Positions 16,363 to 25,157 of a stretch of 47,918 bases of DNA are shown here, one piece after another. The notes under the pieces are model-generated. The model searched no databases and was not told where the DNA came from. It saw only the letters and a program-made list of their open reading frames with translations. The number at the start of each line of letters is the position of its first letter. The first letter of the stretch is position 1. Location of the stretch: the NCBI GenBank assembly GCA_944381475.1, contig CALWLH010000021.1, forward strand, positions 1 through 47,918. The letters are read 5' to 3'. Source of the stretch: an uncultured Lachnospiraceae bacterium. GTDB lineage: Bacteria > Bacillota > Clostridia > Lachnospirales > Lachnospiraceae. The translations under genes were made by a program, and so were the position numbers.

Positions 16363-16782
16363 ATGAAGAAACAAATGACGATTTTAGGCTTGTTAGCAAT
16401 TTTGATGGCGTCCTTGATGGGAATTGAGGCTTTTGCTACAGCTGCTTCTGGTACTATAAAATATAAGGAACATAATATTTATGTTCATGGATATGTAAAT
16501 TATATGAACACAAACATTTTTCCGTTGCCCGATAAAGTTTGGGCAAGTGTTAACATGTATGGTAAAGATACATGGTATTTAACTAATAAGGTGGAAGGCG
16601 CAAAACATGTTTGTGAAACAAATAAGGGCCAGACGGTTTTGAAGGGAGTTTTAACTGAGTTGAATAAAGATGATAAAGTGTCCGGTAAATGTATATATAA
16701 GGCTGGCAGTAAATCTGCTACAATGACTATAACTATTTTGGCGGATAAGAATAATTCGATTTCTTTTACAAGCACAGATTGA
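16363..16782 (+). CDS. Small secreted protein of unknown function
   Basis: A 139-aa protein with a clear signal peptide: a basic start (MKKQ), a hydrophobic core and a likely cleavage near AFATAASG (about residues 25-30). The mature part of about 110 residues is polar, contains two cysteines (KHVCETN and SGKCIYK) that could form a disulfide, and alternates Thr/Val/Ile-rich strands, suggesting a beta fold. No family was recognised. It has its own strong promoter and a terminator-like hairpin downstream, sits in AT-rich DNA, and precedes an FtsX/MacB-type transporter. That context is seen with bacteriocins and their immunity exporters, but there is no sequence motif to prove it. Confidence 0.7.
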   Translation: MKKQMTILGLLAILMASLMGIEAFATAASGTIKYKEHNIYVHGYVNYMNTNIFPLPDKVWASVNMYGKDTWYLTNKVEGAKHVCETNKGQTVLKGVLTELNKDDKVSGKCIYKAGSKSATMTITILADKNNSISFTSTD

Positions 16783-16940
16783 AATTAATGCTTTATATGG
16801 CGTAGGAATGTGGGAATTAGAAGAATTAGACATCTTGCTATGATGTTTTGCTTGAAATAGAACACTTTTAAAATATTAAAAAAGTTCAAACCTGATCATT
16901 CTTCTGAAAAATGCCTACATTTCAGTTTGTCCGAGAGTTT

Positions 16941-16985
16941 ATAAAATCATGCATTGTTGTGCTGGCATGACATGCATGATTTTAT
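16941..16985 (+). terminator. Terminator-like hairpin after the secreted protein gene
   Basis: ATAAAATCATGCAT (16941-16954) and its perfect inverse at 16972-16985 form a 14-bp stem with a 17-bp loop, ending in a T-rich arm. It separates the secreted-protein gene from the transporter operon. The remainder of 16783-17085 holds no gene that I can see. Confidence 0.6.
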
Positions 16986-17085
16986 GTTCTCACTGTCCGC
17001 ATGTTGGAGATTTGAGCACAAAGTCAATTTCTGTGGAATTGTCCAGTGAGGAAAGTGATTTGTTTTATCTTGGAAAGGATTATAT

Positions 17086-18212
17086 ATGAAGCTAAAGGAT
17101 TACCCATCAGCTCTTATGCTGGCTTTCGCTATTGCGGCATCGGTGCTGACAATTTTGAATGCTATTTATTTTTCCCAGAGGTATTCCATGGAGGAGGAAG
17201 CCAATAATCGGTATGATTATGCCATGACCTTTGAGGTTTTTTATGATGGTGATGCAAACAGTGAAGACTACCCATCAAATGCCTCACTTGTTAAAATGTA
17301 TGTCCCCCTGATAGAATGGTTCAAGTCATTTGAGAATGCCAACATTACATTGCATAACTGCTATATGCGCGTGGGAAGCATGAACGAAAACTTTGGCGTG
17401 GATATAATCATGAATGAGGCTGAGGAATTAAAGTACGGACTTTCCGATGGGGAGGGATTTTCACAGCAGGAAACAGAAAATCAGGCTCTTATAGGGGATG
17501 GCTTTCTGGCGTATACATATGAGGTAGATGACAAGACATACATTGATATCTTTGATGAGCCTTTTTTGTCGCAGGTGTTTTGGAAAATGAAGCCGCCACA
17601 GGTCTTGATGAGAGGGCTGTGGTGAAGTGGGAGTATACAAGCGAAGCCTTCAGGGAGAAGGTGTTTTATACTTTGGCAGATAGAAATAAAAATTTTTGGG
17701 GAAATGTCTTTATGGTTGATACTGACAGGGATTACCACATGGCAGAGGATGAGTGGGAGTCCTTGCTGGCAGAATCAGAGCTGTCGTATGAAACCACAGA
17801 GAGAGAAAGCGAAAATGACAGTATTTATGGTTATTATGCTTTTGTAAAGAACACCATCCTGTTTATGGCAGTAATCTTTGCCGGGGGGAGCTGTATTTGT
17901 GCCTCCATCATATGGATAAACAGAAGGCACAGGGAGCTGGTGGTGAGAAGAATATTTGGATATTCATTTCTTGATCTGTTAGGTGTTTTGTTTAAGGAAT
18001 TGATAGTGATTTTTATAATGGGAATTCTGAGCGGCGCTTTGATTTTTTGCTGTATTCAGCTCCTGAATCATGAATCAATAGCTATTATAATGTTCAGCTT
18101 AAAATCCATCCTGACATTTTTTGCAGGTATGGGTCTTTTGATGTTGGCTATTCTTGCCATATCCATCGTAAATGCAGTTGTAAAAAATCCAATTCATGGT
18201 CTTAGGGGATGA
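17086..18212 (+). pseudogene. FtsX-like ABC permease, frameshifted
   Basis: Two frames together encode about 375 residues. The first (17086 to about 17578) has a membrane segment near residues 10-30 and an extracellular domain. The second (about 17580-18212) continues that domain and ends in three membrane segments with the FtsX pattern NRRHRELVVRRIFGYSFLDL. The join is a T-run in GTGTTTTGG (17576-17582); one more T would give a continuous reading VFLENEAATG. The next gene, another FtsX-like permease, starts 7 bp on. It is either truly broken or a homopolymer sequencing error. Confidence 0.75.
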
Positions 18213-18219
18213 GTGAAAA

Positions 18220-19476
18220 ATGAGAGAATGGAACAGAATATATTTTTCTCTGTGTCTGGCTCTTCAGAGAAAAAGAAGAACACTTTGCATGATTTTGATT
18301 ACAGCGGCCTGCATGGTGATTTTTTCTTACGCAATAATGCTGTACTACGCCAGCAACTATAATTACATAACCTCTGATGAGATATATGTAAAGGGATTAA
18401 AGAACACAGGAACAATACTCATAGAAGAAACGAGTGATGACTTTGATTATCAACTTATGGATGACATTATTCGTGACATCAGGGAAATTGAGGGGGTATA
18501 TGCCCTGGGAGAGTCAAATGGCGGTGTTGGTTTTAATGGAACGTTTTTTGAAGCCTATGCAGATAATCCGGCTGTAATAAATGGGACAAACGAGAATGGG
18601 TCGGTAGTTGGCTTTTCTGTCACGGCGGATACTGCAAAGATTTGCCATCTGAATCTGCTTTCCGGTACTTCGCCGGATCAGTTAGTGGAAGATGAAAACA
18701 CACATTATATTTATCTGGGATATGATTTCAGAGATATTCCAGAGGGAACATTATATGAGCGTGAGCTTCCAAATGGTAAAACCTTTAAACTTGTGGTTGC
18801 GGGAGTTCTAAAAAAGGGACAAAGGTGGATAGATGCAATTGAATATGCCTTCTTTAACTGCAACACCCTGAGCAATTATGAGGTGATGGATGGATACATA
18901 ATGGTGTGTTCCTCTTCCATAAGCAGCTTTCCTGCATTTTTTAACATAGAGGATGGATACGAATTTAAGGATGTAAAGGACAGTATCCTTAAGCTGGAGA
19001 AAAAATATGGTGTGACCTTTGCCATTGGCTCCATTGAGGAAAAATACGTGATGGCGGAGGAGCAGAGAGCCGCAATAAATAATACCTTAAACAGATGTAT
19101 GATAACTATGATAGCCGCGGCTCTCAGCTTTCTTGTCTGTCTTCAGGTCATAGAGTTTTACCAGAATAAGAGACAGTATGGACTGTATTATTCCATTGGA
19201 ATGACGGAGAAGGATGTAAATCATATCGTGGTGTGGAAAAAGGCTGTGGAGTCGGTGCTGGCTTCTGCGATAGCCTACGTTTTGACATTTTATGTGTGCA
19301 GAGTTATGTTTGCGGTATACTCAGATGTGAATAAAATCATCAGTGAAGTGATGGTGAGATACGTCCTTGGATGGCTTATAGGTATAGGAGTATTTTATCT
19401 GGTTTTATCCTCAGCTTTTATTATAATCGCCATGAGAAAATACACATTGATGGAGCTGCTTGAAAGGGGAGAATAA
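18220..19476 (+). CDS. FtsX-like ABC transporter permease
   Basis: A 418-aa protein with one N-terminal membrane segment (about 22-42), an extracellular domain of about 240 residues and three C-terminal segments. The FtsX signature is around the cytoplasmic loop QNKRQYGLYYSIGMTEKDV. The overall plan is MacB/FtsX-like. It lies 7 bp after the frameshifted permease, and its stop overlaps the ATPase start by one base (TAATG). The two permeases probably formed a heterodimer with the ATPase at 19476. Confidence 0.82.
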   Translation: MREWNRIYFSLCLALQRKRRTLCMILITAACMVIFSYAIMLYYASNYNYITSDEIYVKGLKNTGTILIEETSDDFDYQLMDDIIRDIREIEGVYALGESNGGVGFNGTFFEAYADNPAVINGTNENGSVVGFSVTADTAKICHLNLLSGTSPDQLVEDENTHYIYLGYDFRDIPEGTLYERELPNGKTFKLVVAGVLKKGQRWIDAIEYAFFNCNTLSNYEVMDGYIMVCSSSISSFPAFFNIEDGYEFKDVKDSILKLEKKYGVTFAIGSIEEKYVMAEEQRAAINNTLNRCMITMIAAALSFLVCLQVIEFYQNKRQYGLYYSIGMTEKDVNHIVVWKKAVESVLASAIAYVLTFYVCRVMFAVYSDVNKIISEVMVRYVLGWLIGIGVFYLVLSSAFIIIAMRKYTLMELLERGE

Positions 19477-20132
19477 TGATTAATTTAGAGCATATCAAAA
19501 AGGTTTATAATAAAGGAGGAATCGAGACCCTTGCTCTTAGAGATGCTTCTCTTAAGATTGAAAACGGGGAAATGCTATCCGTTGTGGGAAGATCTGGCTC
19601 AGGTAAGAGCACCCTGCTAAATATTATCGGCGGTATGGACAGAGCAACAGAGGGTGTGTACACCTACGATGATGTGGCAGTCACCAGTCTGTCAGGAAAG
19701 GATTTACATAAATTCCGAAAGGAGCATATTGGATTTGTATTTCAGAATTTTGAGCTTCTGCCCCAGTACACCGTATATGAAAATGTGGAGATGCCCCTGT
19801 TAGTCAGAAACATTAAAAACCGTAAGGAAATCATCATGGATGTACTGGAAAAAACAGGCATAGCAGACTTGAAGAATAAAAAGGCAGAACACCTTTCAGG
19901 AGGCCAGCAGCAGCGCTGCGCCATAGCAAGAGCCATAGCCATTAATCCCGATGTGATTCTGGCAGATGAGCCCACAGGAGCTCTGGACAGAAATACCAGC
20001 AAGGATATTATGGATCTGTTTGCTATAATCCATAAGGAAGGAAAAACAATCATCATCGTCACCCACGACAGCTATGTGGCCCAGCGGACAGATAGAATAA
20101 TAACTATAGAGGATGGAAGGATTCAGGAATAA
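19476..20132 (+). CDS. MacB/LolD-type ABC ATPase
   Basis: A 218-aa ATPase with complete motifs: Walker [10 protein letters not shown] (about 38-46), Q-loop VFQNFELLP, signature LSGGQQQR, Walker [14 protein letters not shown]-loop VTHD. The short single-domain form with [10 protein letters not shown] is typical of ATPases serving FtsX-like permeases. These act as mechanotransmission or peptide-export machines. It is third in the operon after the two permeases. No regulator gene adjoins. Confidence 0.92.
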   Translation: MINLEHIKKVYNKGGIETLALRDASLKIENGEMLSVVGRSGSGKSTLLNIIGGMDRATEGVYTYDDVAVTSLSGKDLHKFRKEHIGFVFQNFELLPQYTVYENVEMPLLVRNIKNRKEIIMDVLEKTGIADLKNKKAEHLSGGQQQRCAIARAIAINPDVILADEPTGALDRNTSKDIMDLFAIIHKEGKTIIIVTHDSYVAQRTDRIITIEDGRIQE

Positions 20133-20297
20133 TTCCTTATCCAAAGGAGTGGTTTTGGCAGCAAGAAAGCCCCTGATTTTAAAGGGCCAGACAGGCGGGA
20201 ATTTTTTGGCTGACTCTTGTGATTTTAGGCGGTGCATGGTAAAGTTATGAATGTTAGAGTCCAAAATCCAAAGACCCAACTGATAGGAGATGAAATA

Positions 20298-20343
20298 TCA
20301 AATCTGCCATGTGACGCAGCGAGTACGCCAGAAAGGAGTAAAT
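20298..20343 (+). promoter_or_regulatory. Leader with imperfect hairpin before the QueG-like gene, shared with 31893-31939
   Basis: TCAAATCT (20298-20305) is followed by TGACGCAGCGAGTACGCCA (20312-20330), an imperfect stem, and then GAAAGGAG and the ATG at 20344. Nearly the same series occurs before the second KdpD-like gene, where the stem is perfect. The shared stretch is about 45 bp. Its role is unknown. Confidence 0.5.
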
Positions 20344-21066
20344 ATGACTGACAGATCATTGCTGAAAAAGGAATTATTTTCTCTGCTGGAGGAGAAGGGC
20401 GCAAAGCTCATGGGCGTTGCCGACCTGACCGGGATTGTGGATGGAGAAATGAAAAGAGGGGTATCTGTGGCGATTCCTGTTCCAAAGAATATTGTGCGTG
20501 ATCTCCAGACGGCGCCCACAAAGGAGTATTATGACGTCTATTATTCTCTCAACGCACAGCTGGATTCTATTGTCACAAGCGGTGCGGAATTTTTATTAAA
20601 ACAGGGATATCATGCTCTTGCCAACACAACGAAGGCTGTAAAAACAGATGAGAACTGGAACACACCCCTTCCCCACAAAACAGTGGCCACCCGGGCAGGT
20701 CTGGGGTGGATTGGGAAAAACTGTCTGTTGGTAACCCGTGAATATGGCAGCGCTGTCCGCCTTTCAAGCCTTCTTACGGATGCACCCCTTCCCTGTGACA
20801 CGCCTAAAACAGAGAGCCATTGCGGCGGATGTACCGTTTGTGTAAAACACTGTCCCGCAAAGGCACTGACCGGCGTGCTCTGGACCCCTGAAACAAGGAG
20901 AGAAGAACTTTTTCACAAGGAGGACTGCAAGAAAATGCAGATTCAAAGAATGAAGCAGGCCACGGGCATTGAGACGGATTTATGCGGTCTTTGTTTTGCG
21001 GTATGTCCATATACTCAGAAATATTTATGCTTTACAGAAGCATCTGCGGCAAGACTTGCAGAATGA
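20344..21066 (+). CDS. QueG-like double [4Fe-4S] protein
   Basis: A 240-aa protein resembling the catalytic part of epoxyqueuosine reductase. The C-terminal half has two cysteine clusters, CGGCTVCVKHCP (about 160) and CGLCFAVCPY (about 218), that would hold two [4Fe-4S] clusters. Upstream is TRAGLGWIGKNCLLVTREYGS, which matches the QueG-type cofactor-binding core. It lacks the C-terminal HEAT repeats of true QueG and is shorter, so it may be a paralogue with another reductase role. Start ATG 20344 follows GAAAGGAG. The downstream convergent alcohol dehydrogenase begins right at its stop. Confidence 0.8.
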   Translation: MTDRSLLKKELFSLLEEKGAKLMGVADLTGIVDGEMKRGVSVAIPVPKNIVRDLQTAPTKEYYDVYYSLNAQLDSIVTSGAEFLLKQGYHALANTTKAVKTDENWNTPLPHKTVATRAGLGWIGKNCLLVTREYGSAVRLSSLLTDAPLPCDTPKTESHCGGCTVCVKHCPAKALTGVLWTPETRREELFHKEDCKKMQIQRMKQATGIETDLCGLCFAVCPYTQKYLCFTEASAARLAE

Positions 21067-22271
21067 TTATCCATGACGGCATACTGCATGGTAAATCTGC
21101 TCCAGCTCCTTTGCGTTCATCAGCCTGGGGACGGGATAAAGGGGATTGGCCTCCCTGGCGGCTTTTTTGCAAGACTGGGAATGTCCTTTTCATGAATTTC
21201 GGGGATTGTATCGCCGATCTGAAGGGTTTGCTTCAGCTGTCTCACAGAGCGGATAAAGGCAGCGGCGCCCTCCCTATGGGGCACTTCCTTGCTGGCTGCT
21301 CCGATGGCGATTCCCAGTATATGAAGCTTTTTGACCGCAGCGTCTTCGTATGCTTCCAGGACAACGGGCAGCAGAATGGCATTTGCCAGCCCGTGGGGGA
21401 TGTTGTATTGCCCGCCCAGGGAGTGGGCGACTGCGTGTACATAGCCCACATAGGATTTTGTGAAGGCACAGCCTGCCAGGTAGGAGGCATACAGCATCTG
21501 TCTGCGTGCTTCTGTGTCAGCTCCATCCCGGAAGGCCCGGGGAAGCCAGCGAAAGATGCGCTGGACCGCTTTTATGGAATCGGCCCGGGTTTCGGCGGTG
21601 GTGGAATGGCCGATGTAGGCTTCCACAGCATGGGTGAGGGCGTCCATTCCCGTGGCAGCGGTGATGTCAGGCGGAAGAGTTTTGGTGACCTCCGCGTCCA
21701 AAAGCGCATAGCGGGGAATCAGGGCAAAATCGTTGATGGGATATTTTAGGTTTGTCCTGGGGTTTGTAATGACGGCTGCAATGGTGGCCTCGCTTCCGGA
21801 GCCCGCAGTGGTGGGGACTGCGATCAGCAGCGGGAGAGGGCGGCGGACCTTCAGAAGCCCTTTCATGTTCCCCAGGGATTTGCGGGGATTGGCGGCCCTG
21901 GCTCCCACTGCCTTTGCACAGTCTATGGGAGAGCCACCTCCAAAGCCAATGATTCCCTGACGGTTGTTTTTCAGATACATCTGCAGGGCTTCTTCCACAT
22001 TTCTGACAGTGGGATTTGAAACAGTGCGGTCATATACATGGAGCTGGATTCCATTGCTTTGCAGCATGGTTTCCAGGGGTTCTGTCAGGCGGCAGGAGCG
22101 CACATGCTTTCCAGTGACCAGCAGTACACGGCGGACATGGCTTTTTTTCAGTATGCTATAGACCTCAGAAATGGTATTTAGGCGCTGAGGCTTTCTGTAT
22201 GGAAGTATGGGCATCACGAGACGGAGCGCCCCCTGGACGCTTCTGCAATATATTTTCTCTAAAATATTCAT
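21067..22271 (-). CDS. Iron-type alcohol dehydrogenase, C-terminal frameshift
   Basis: A group III (iron-containing) dehydrogenase of about 400 aa. The nucleotide-binding GGGSPIDCAKAV and PTTAGSGSEAT, the metal-ligand region GMDALTHAVEAY, and VHAVAHSLGGQYNIPHGLANA with the iron-ligand histidines are all intact. After DIPSLAKK the frame leaves the family pattern and would stop at 21120. With one more base in the six-T run at 21163-21168 (A on the coding strand) it continues AAREANPLYPVPRLMNAKEL to a stop at 21067. The expected C-terminus is thus preserved out of frame. Start 22271 has GAAAGG at good spacing. Confidence 0.85.
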
Positions 22272-22438
22272 GGATTGCATCCTTTCCCTTGCCGCAGTCT
22301 GACGGCTTTTACCTATTATATACAGCTTTTTGAGGAATATCAACGGGGAAGATATACCCTTGCAGATGCGGGCACGCAAAGTCAGGAAACAGTTTTTGCC
22401 ATACGCTATAATATGGACACATGGAAGGGAGGGAACAT

Positions 22439-23308
22439 ATGGATTGGCTTACCGGAATACAAAATGCCATCAACTATATTGAGGAGCATCTGACAGAGGA
22501 TATGGATTATGAGGCGGTGGCGGCACAGGCGGCCTGCTCAGGCTTTTATTTCCAGCGGATCTTTGGGATTCTATGTGGAATTCCCCTGGGGGAATATATC
22601 CGAAACAGAAGACTCACACTTGCCGGCAGTGAGCTGAAAGCCTCCGACAAAAAAGTGATCGATGTTGCGTTAAAATATGGCTATGAGAGTCCGGAGAGCT
22701 TTAGCAGAGCCTTCTTAAGATTTCATGGGATAACACCATCCGAGGCAAAAAGGGAAGGCGCAAAGCTGAAATCCTTTTCCCGAATTTTCGTGAAGATAAC
22801 ACTTAGCGGAGGTAGCGTTATGAACTACAGGATTGTAAAAAAGGATGCTTTTGACATTGTGGAAAGGGTGGAAACCCACAGCGCTCTGGACGGAGCGAAC
22901 ATAAAGAGCATACCTGAGTTCTGGACCAGAGCCCACATGGACGGCACAGTAAAGACTTTGCTGGAAAACACCACCGACAGAGCCTACATCTTTGGCATCT
23001 GTTACGCCGGGAAAGCTGAGGATAAGGATACCTTTGATTATTCCATTGGCGCAGTATGCAGCCGGGAAGCGGTGCTTTCTCAGGGCTTTAGAAGAAATAC
23101 TATACCGGCGCGTACATGGGCAGTGTTTGAGTGCAAAGGGCCCATGCCGGAGGCCATTCCGGCTTTGTGGAAAAGGATAGTTTCAGAATTCTTTCCCACA
23201 TCCGGCTATAAGCCCACCTATGAGATGGATATCGAGGCTTACAGCGAAGGGGATATGTCTGCCCCGGATTATCACAGCGAAATCTGGATACCTGTGATTA
23301 AGGCATAA
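22439..23308 (+). CDS. AraC-family regulator with GyrI-like effector domain
   Basis: A 289-aa regulator. Residues about 5-105 hold the paired AraC helix-turn-helix (INYIEEHLTEDMDYEAVA, GYESPESFSRAFLRFHGITP). Residues about 125-288 are a GyrI-like small-molecule-binding domain (YRIVKKDAFDIVERVE, YEMDIEAYSEG, SEIWIPVIK), as in SbmC/Rob-type proteins. ATG 22439 is chosen for the GGGAGGG site ahead of it. Such proteins commonly regulate drug-response genes. It diverges from the alcohol dehydrogenase across 167 bp. Confidence 0.88.
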   Translation: MDWLTGIQNAINYIEEHLTEDMDYEAVAAQAACSGFYFQRIFGILCGIPLGEYIRNRRLTLAGSELKASDKKVIDVALKYGYESPESFSRAFLRFHGITPSEAKREGAKLKSFSRIFVKITLSGGSVMNYRIVKKDAFDIVERVETHSALDGANIKSIPEFWTRAHMDGTVKTLLENTTDRAYIFGICYAGKAEDKDTFDYSIGAVCSREAVLSQGFRRNTIPARTWAVFECKGPMPEAIPALWKRIVSEFFPTSGYKPTYEMDIEAYSEGDMSAPDYHSEIWIPVIKA

Positions 23309-23316
23309 TAAAAAAC

Positions 23317-23361
23317 TTGTGAAAACCATTGGGGTTTGCTATACTGTTAAGCAAACAACAG
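23317..23361 (+). promoter_or_regulatory. Promoter with palindromic operator for the Rrf2 gene
   Basis: TTGTGA (23317-23322), a 17-bp spacer and TATACT (23340-23345). GTTTGC (23334-23339) and GCAAAC (23351-23356) are a perfect inverted repeat enclosing the -10, a likely autorepression site. AACAGTGGTTTTT, also found upstream of both KdpD-like genes, follows directly. Confidence 0.6.
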
Positions 23362-23391
23362 TGGTTTTTTATTTTATCGTCGAGGTGGCTT

Positions 23392-23823
23392 ATGCAGATA
23401 TCCAGCAGATTTACCATAGCGGTCCATGTTTTAATATGCATTGAAACCTTTAAGAAGAATCTAAAGGTGACCAGCGATTTTCTGGCATCCAGCGTCAATG
23501 TAAATCCTGTTATTATAAGAAGGCTTTTGCAGCAGCTAAAAAAAGCAGGTATCGTACAGGTGAAAAGGGGCAGCGGCGGAGCGGACATCGCAAGACCCTT
23601 GTCTGAAATCACCCTCCTTGATATATACAGGGCGGTGGAGTGTGTGGAAAATGGAACCCTCTTTCATTTTCATGAAAACCCGAATCCAAAATGTCCCGTG
23701 GGCAGGAATATTCACAACATTCTCGATATGAGACTTGATGAGATCCAGCAGGCCATGGAGGCAAAGCTGCAGGCCACTACATTACAGGATGTGATGGATG
23801 ACACAAAGAGATTATTATTATGA
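23392..23823 (+). CDS. Rrf2-family transcriptional regulator
   Basis: A 143-aa protein with an N-terminal winged helix (MQISSRFTIAVHVLICIE, NPVIIRRLLQQLKKAGIVQVKRGSGG) typical of Rrf2/YwnA-type regulators. A single cysteine lies in NPKCPVG instead of the three-Cys cluster of IscR/NsrR, so it probably does not bind an iron-sulfur cluster. The start is ATG 23392 after GAGGTGG. The next gene starts about 16 bp downstream. Target genes are unknown. Confidence 0.85.
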   Translation: MQISSRFTIAVHVLICIETFKKNLKVTSDFLASSVNVNPVIIRRLLQQLKKAGIVQVKRGSGGADIARPLSEITLLDIYRAVECVENGTLFHFHENPNPKCPVGRNIHNILDMRLDEIQQAMEAKLQATTLQDVMDDTKRLLL

Positions 23824-23838
23824 TACGGGGGAATGATC

Positions 23839-24839
23839 ATGGAACAATCCGTACTGCGGCCCACAGCGGAGCAGCGCTACAAGGAGGAACTGGAGGCTTT
23901 AAAGGCCTGGGATGCGGGAAACGAAAAGCCTGCAAACTGGCAGCTTTCACCAAAGGCGGTGCGTCTTTTTATTTTGGGCACGTCTAAGGGAGAGCACATA
24001 CAGGCGGGGGAGGAGCCCCTGACCGTCAAGAAAAAGTATTTTGGCAATGCCGCCCTGGAAAATGCGGCGAAGCAGCTGTCCATGAGCCCGGAGGAGCTGG
24101 CGGACAGGATTGTTCCCACCCTGGGCTTTTCTAAGGACGGCAGCCGGGTGTTTGACTACGGCGCCAGAAGCTTTACGGTGCGCATCACCCCGGCCCTGGA
24201 GCTCCTCATCACCACAGGGGAGGGGAAGGCGGTCAAGAATATGCCCGCCCCCGGAAAGACGGACGACGCTGAAAAGTCCGCCGCAGCCTATGCAGATTTT
24301 AAGGCTATGAAGAAGCTGATGAAGGATACCGTATCCTCCCAGAGGTTCCGGCTGGAAACCGCCCGGATGGTGGGGCGCTGCTGGAGCATTTCAGGCTGGA
24401 GGGAGCTTTTTGTAGAAAATTCCGTCATGCATCAGTTTGCCATCAGCCTGATCTGGGGCATCTATGAAAAGGGTGCCCTCACCGACACCTTCCGTTATAT
24501 GGAGGACGGCAGCTTTAACACGGCGGACGAGGAGGAGTATGAGCTGCCCCAGGAAGGGAATATCGGACTGGTTCACCCGGTGGAGCTTTCAGAGGAGGAG
24601 CTTTTAGCCTGGAAGTTGCGGCAGGAAAAATGCTAAACGACCTGTCCCTCACAGGAAAGCTCCTGAATATGGGATGGTACCGGGGAAGCTACCGCTACGA
24701 CACTCCCAAGGAGGAGAACATCTTTGCCCTGGGAGACGTACCCGCAAGATATTACAGCGAGGTGGTACTGCAATTGCTAAAAGCCACAGCCTCCAGCACG
24801 GAGACAGACGCTTCTTGGAGGGAGAAAGTTTGGAAATAA
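23839..24839 (+). pseudogene. DUF4132 (MolR-like) gene remnant with internal deletions
   Basis: The first frame (23839-24636) encodes family blocks such as LFILGTSKGEHI, ARMVGRCWSISGWRELF and YMEDGSFNTADEEEYELP, then breaks after LLAWKLRQ. A second frame (24630-24839) resumes with LSLTGKLLNMGWYRGS, then jumps to YRYDTPKEENIFALGDVPA and finishes with the family ending (ATASSTETDASW). Full-length DUF4132 proteins are far longer, and the N-terminal part is absent here. The gene is therefore 5'-truncated and has at least two internal losses, the second probably between two RGS-coding repeats. The function of the family is poorly known. Confidence 0.7.
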
Positions 24840-24875
24840 ACTCCCAAAACTGCAGACTCTGTTCGGCTTAAAATG

Positions 24876-24913
24876 GGGAGGGGATGTATTGCCCAGGCAA
24901 TACATCCCCTCCC
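24876..24913. terminator. Perfect 18-bp stem, probable terminator
   Basis: GGGAGGGGATGTATTGCC and its exact inverse are separated by only two bases, with TTATTGT after the stem. Such a long symmetrical stem could terminate in either direction. The U-run is poor, so it could also be a processing or inactive-repeat structure. Confidence 0.5.
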
Positions 24914-25061
24914 TTATTGTGGTGCGCCCAAACCAGAGACCATCACATCAGACAGTAAACTAGATATTTTCAGTAAGGGGAGGGCAGAACCATGTCGCGG
25001 ACAGGAAGCAGCGGCTCTGACAATTGGAAGGGACGAAGAAGCTTTTTGGCGGGACTTTTCT

Positions 25062-25145
25062 TTATGCAATCTTAATACGGATATCCATCTCCTTATACCG
25101 CCTTAAAACCAGAAGTGCTATGATACCGCCGAAATCAAAAAACAG
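25062..25145 (-). pseudogene. C-terminal scrap of a membrane protein gene
   Basis: On the minus strand a frame reads from about FDFGGIIALLVLRRYKEMDI to a stop at 25062. It looks like a last membrane segment and basic tail, but no start or upstream part exists. Probably the end of a deleted gene; chance is possible. The rest of 24914-25157 shows nothing recognisable. Confidence 0.3.
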
Positions 25146-25157
25146 AGGTGATGAGTG

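Noticed and set aside
16363-16782. Lactococcin-972-type bacteriocin
   Set aside because: A signal peptide and neighbouring ABC genes fit, but the mature sequence lacks the Lcn972 pattern and is longer, so no bacteriocin name was given.
24914-25157. A c-di-AMP (ydaO-type) riboswitch ahead of ktrB, which is a common arrangement
   Set aside because: The region lacks the conserved ydaO core blocks that I would expect and has no clear terminator or anti-terminator pair next to the gene. A covariance search with the Rfam ydaO model would settle it.
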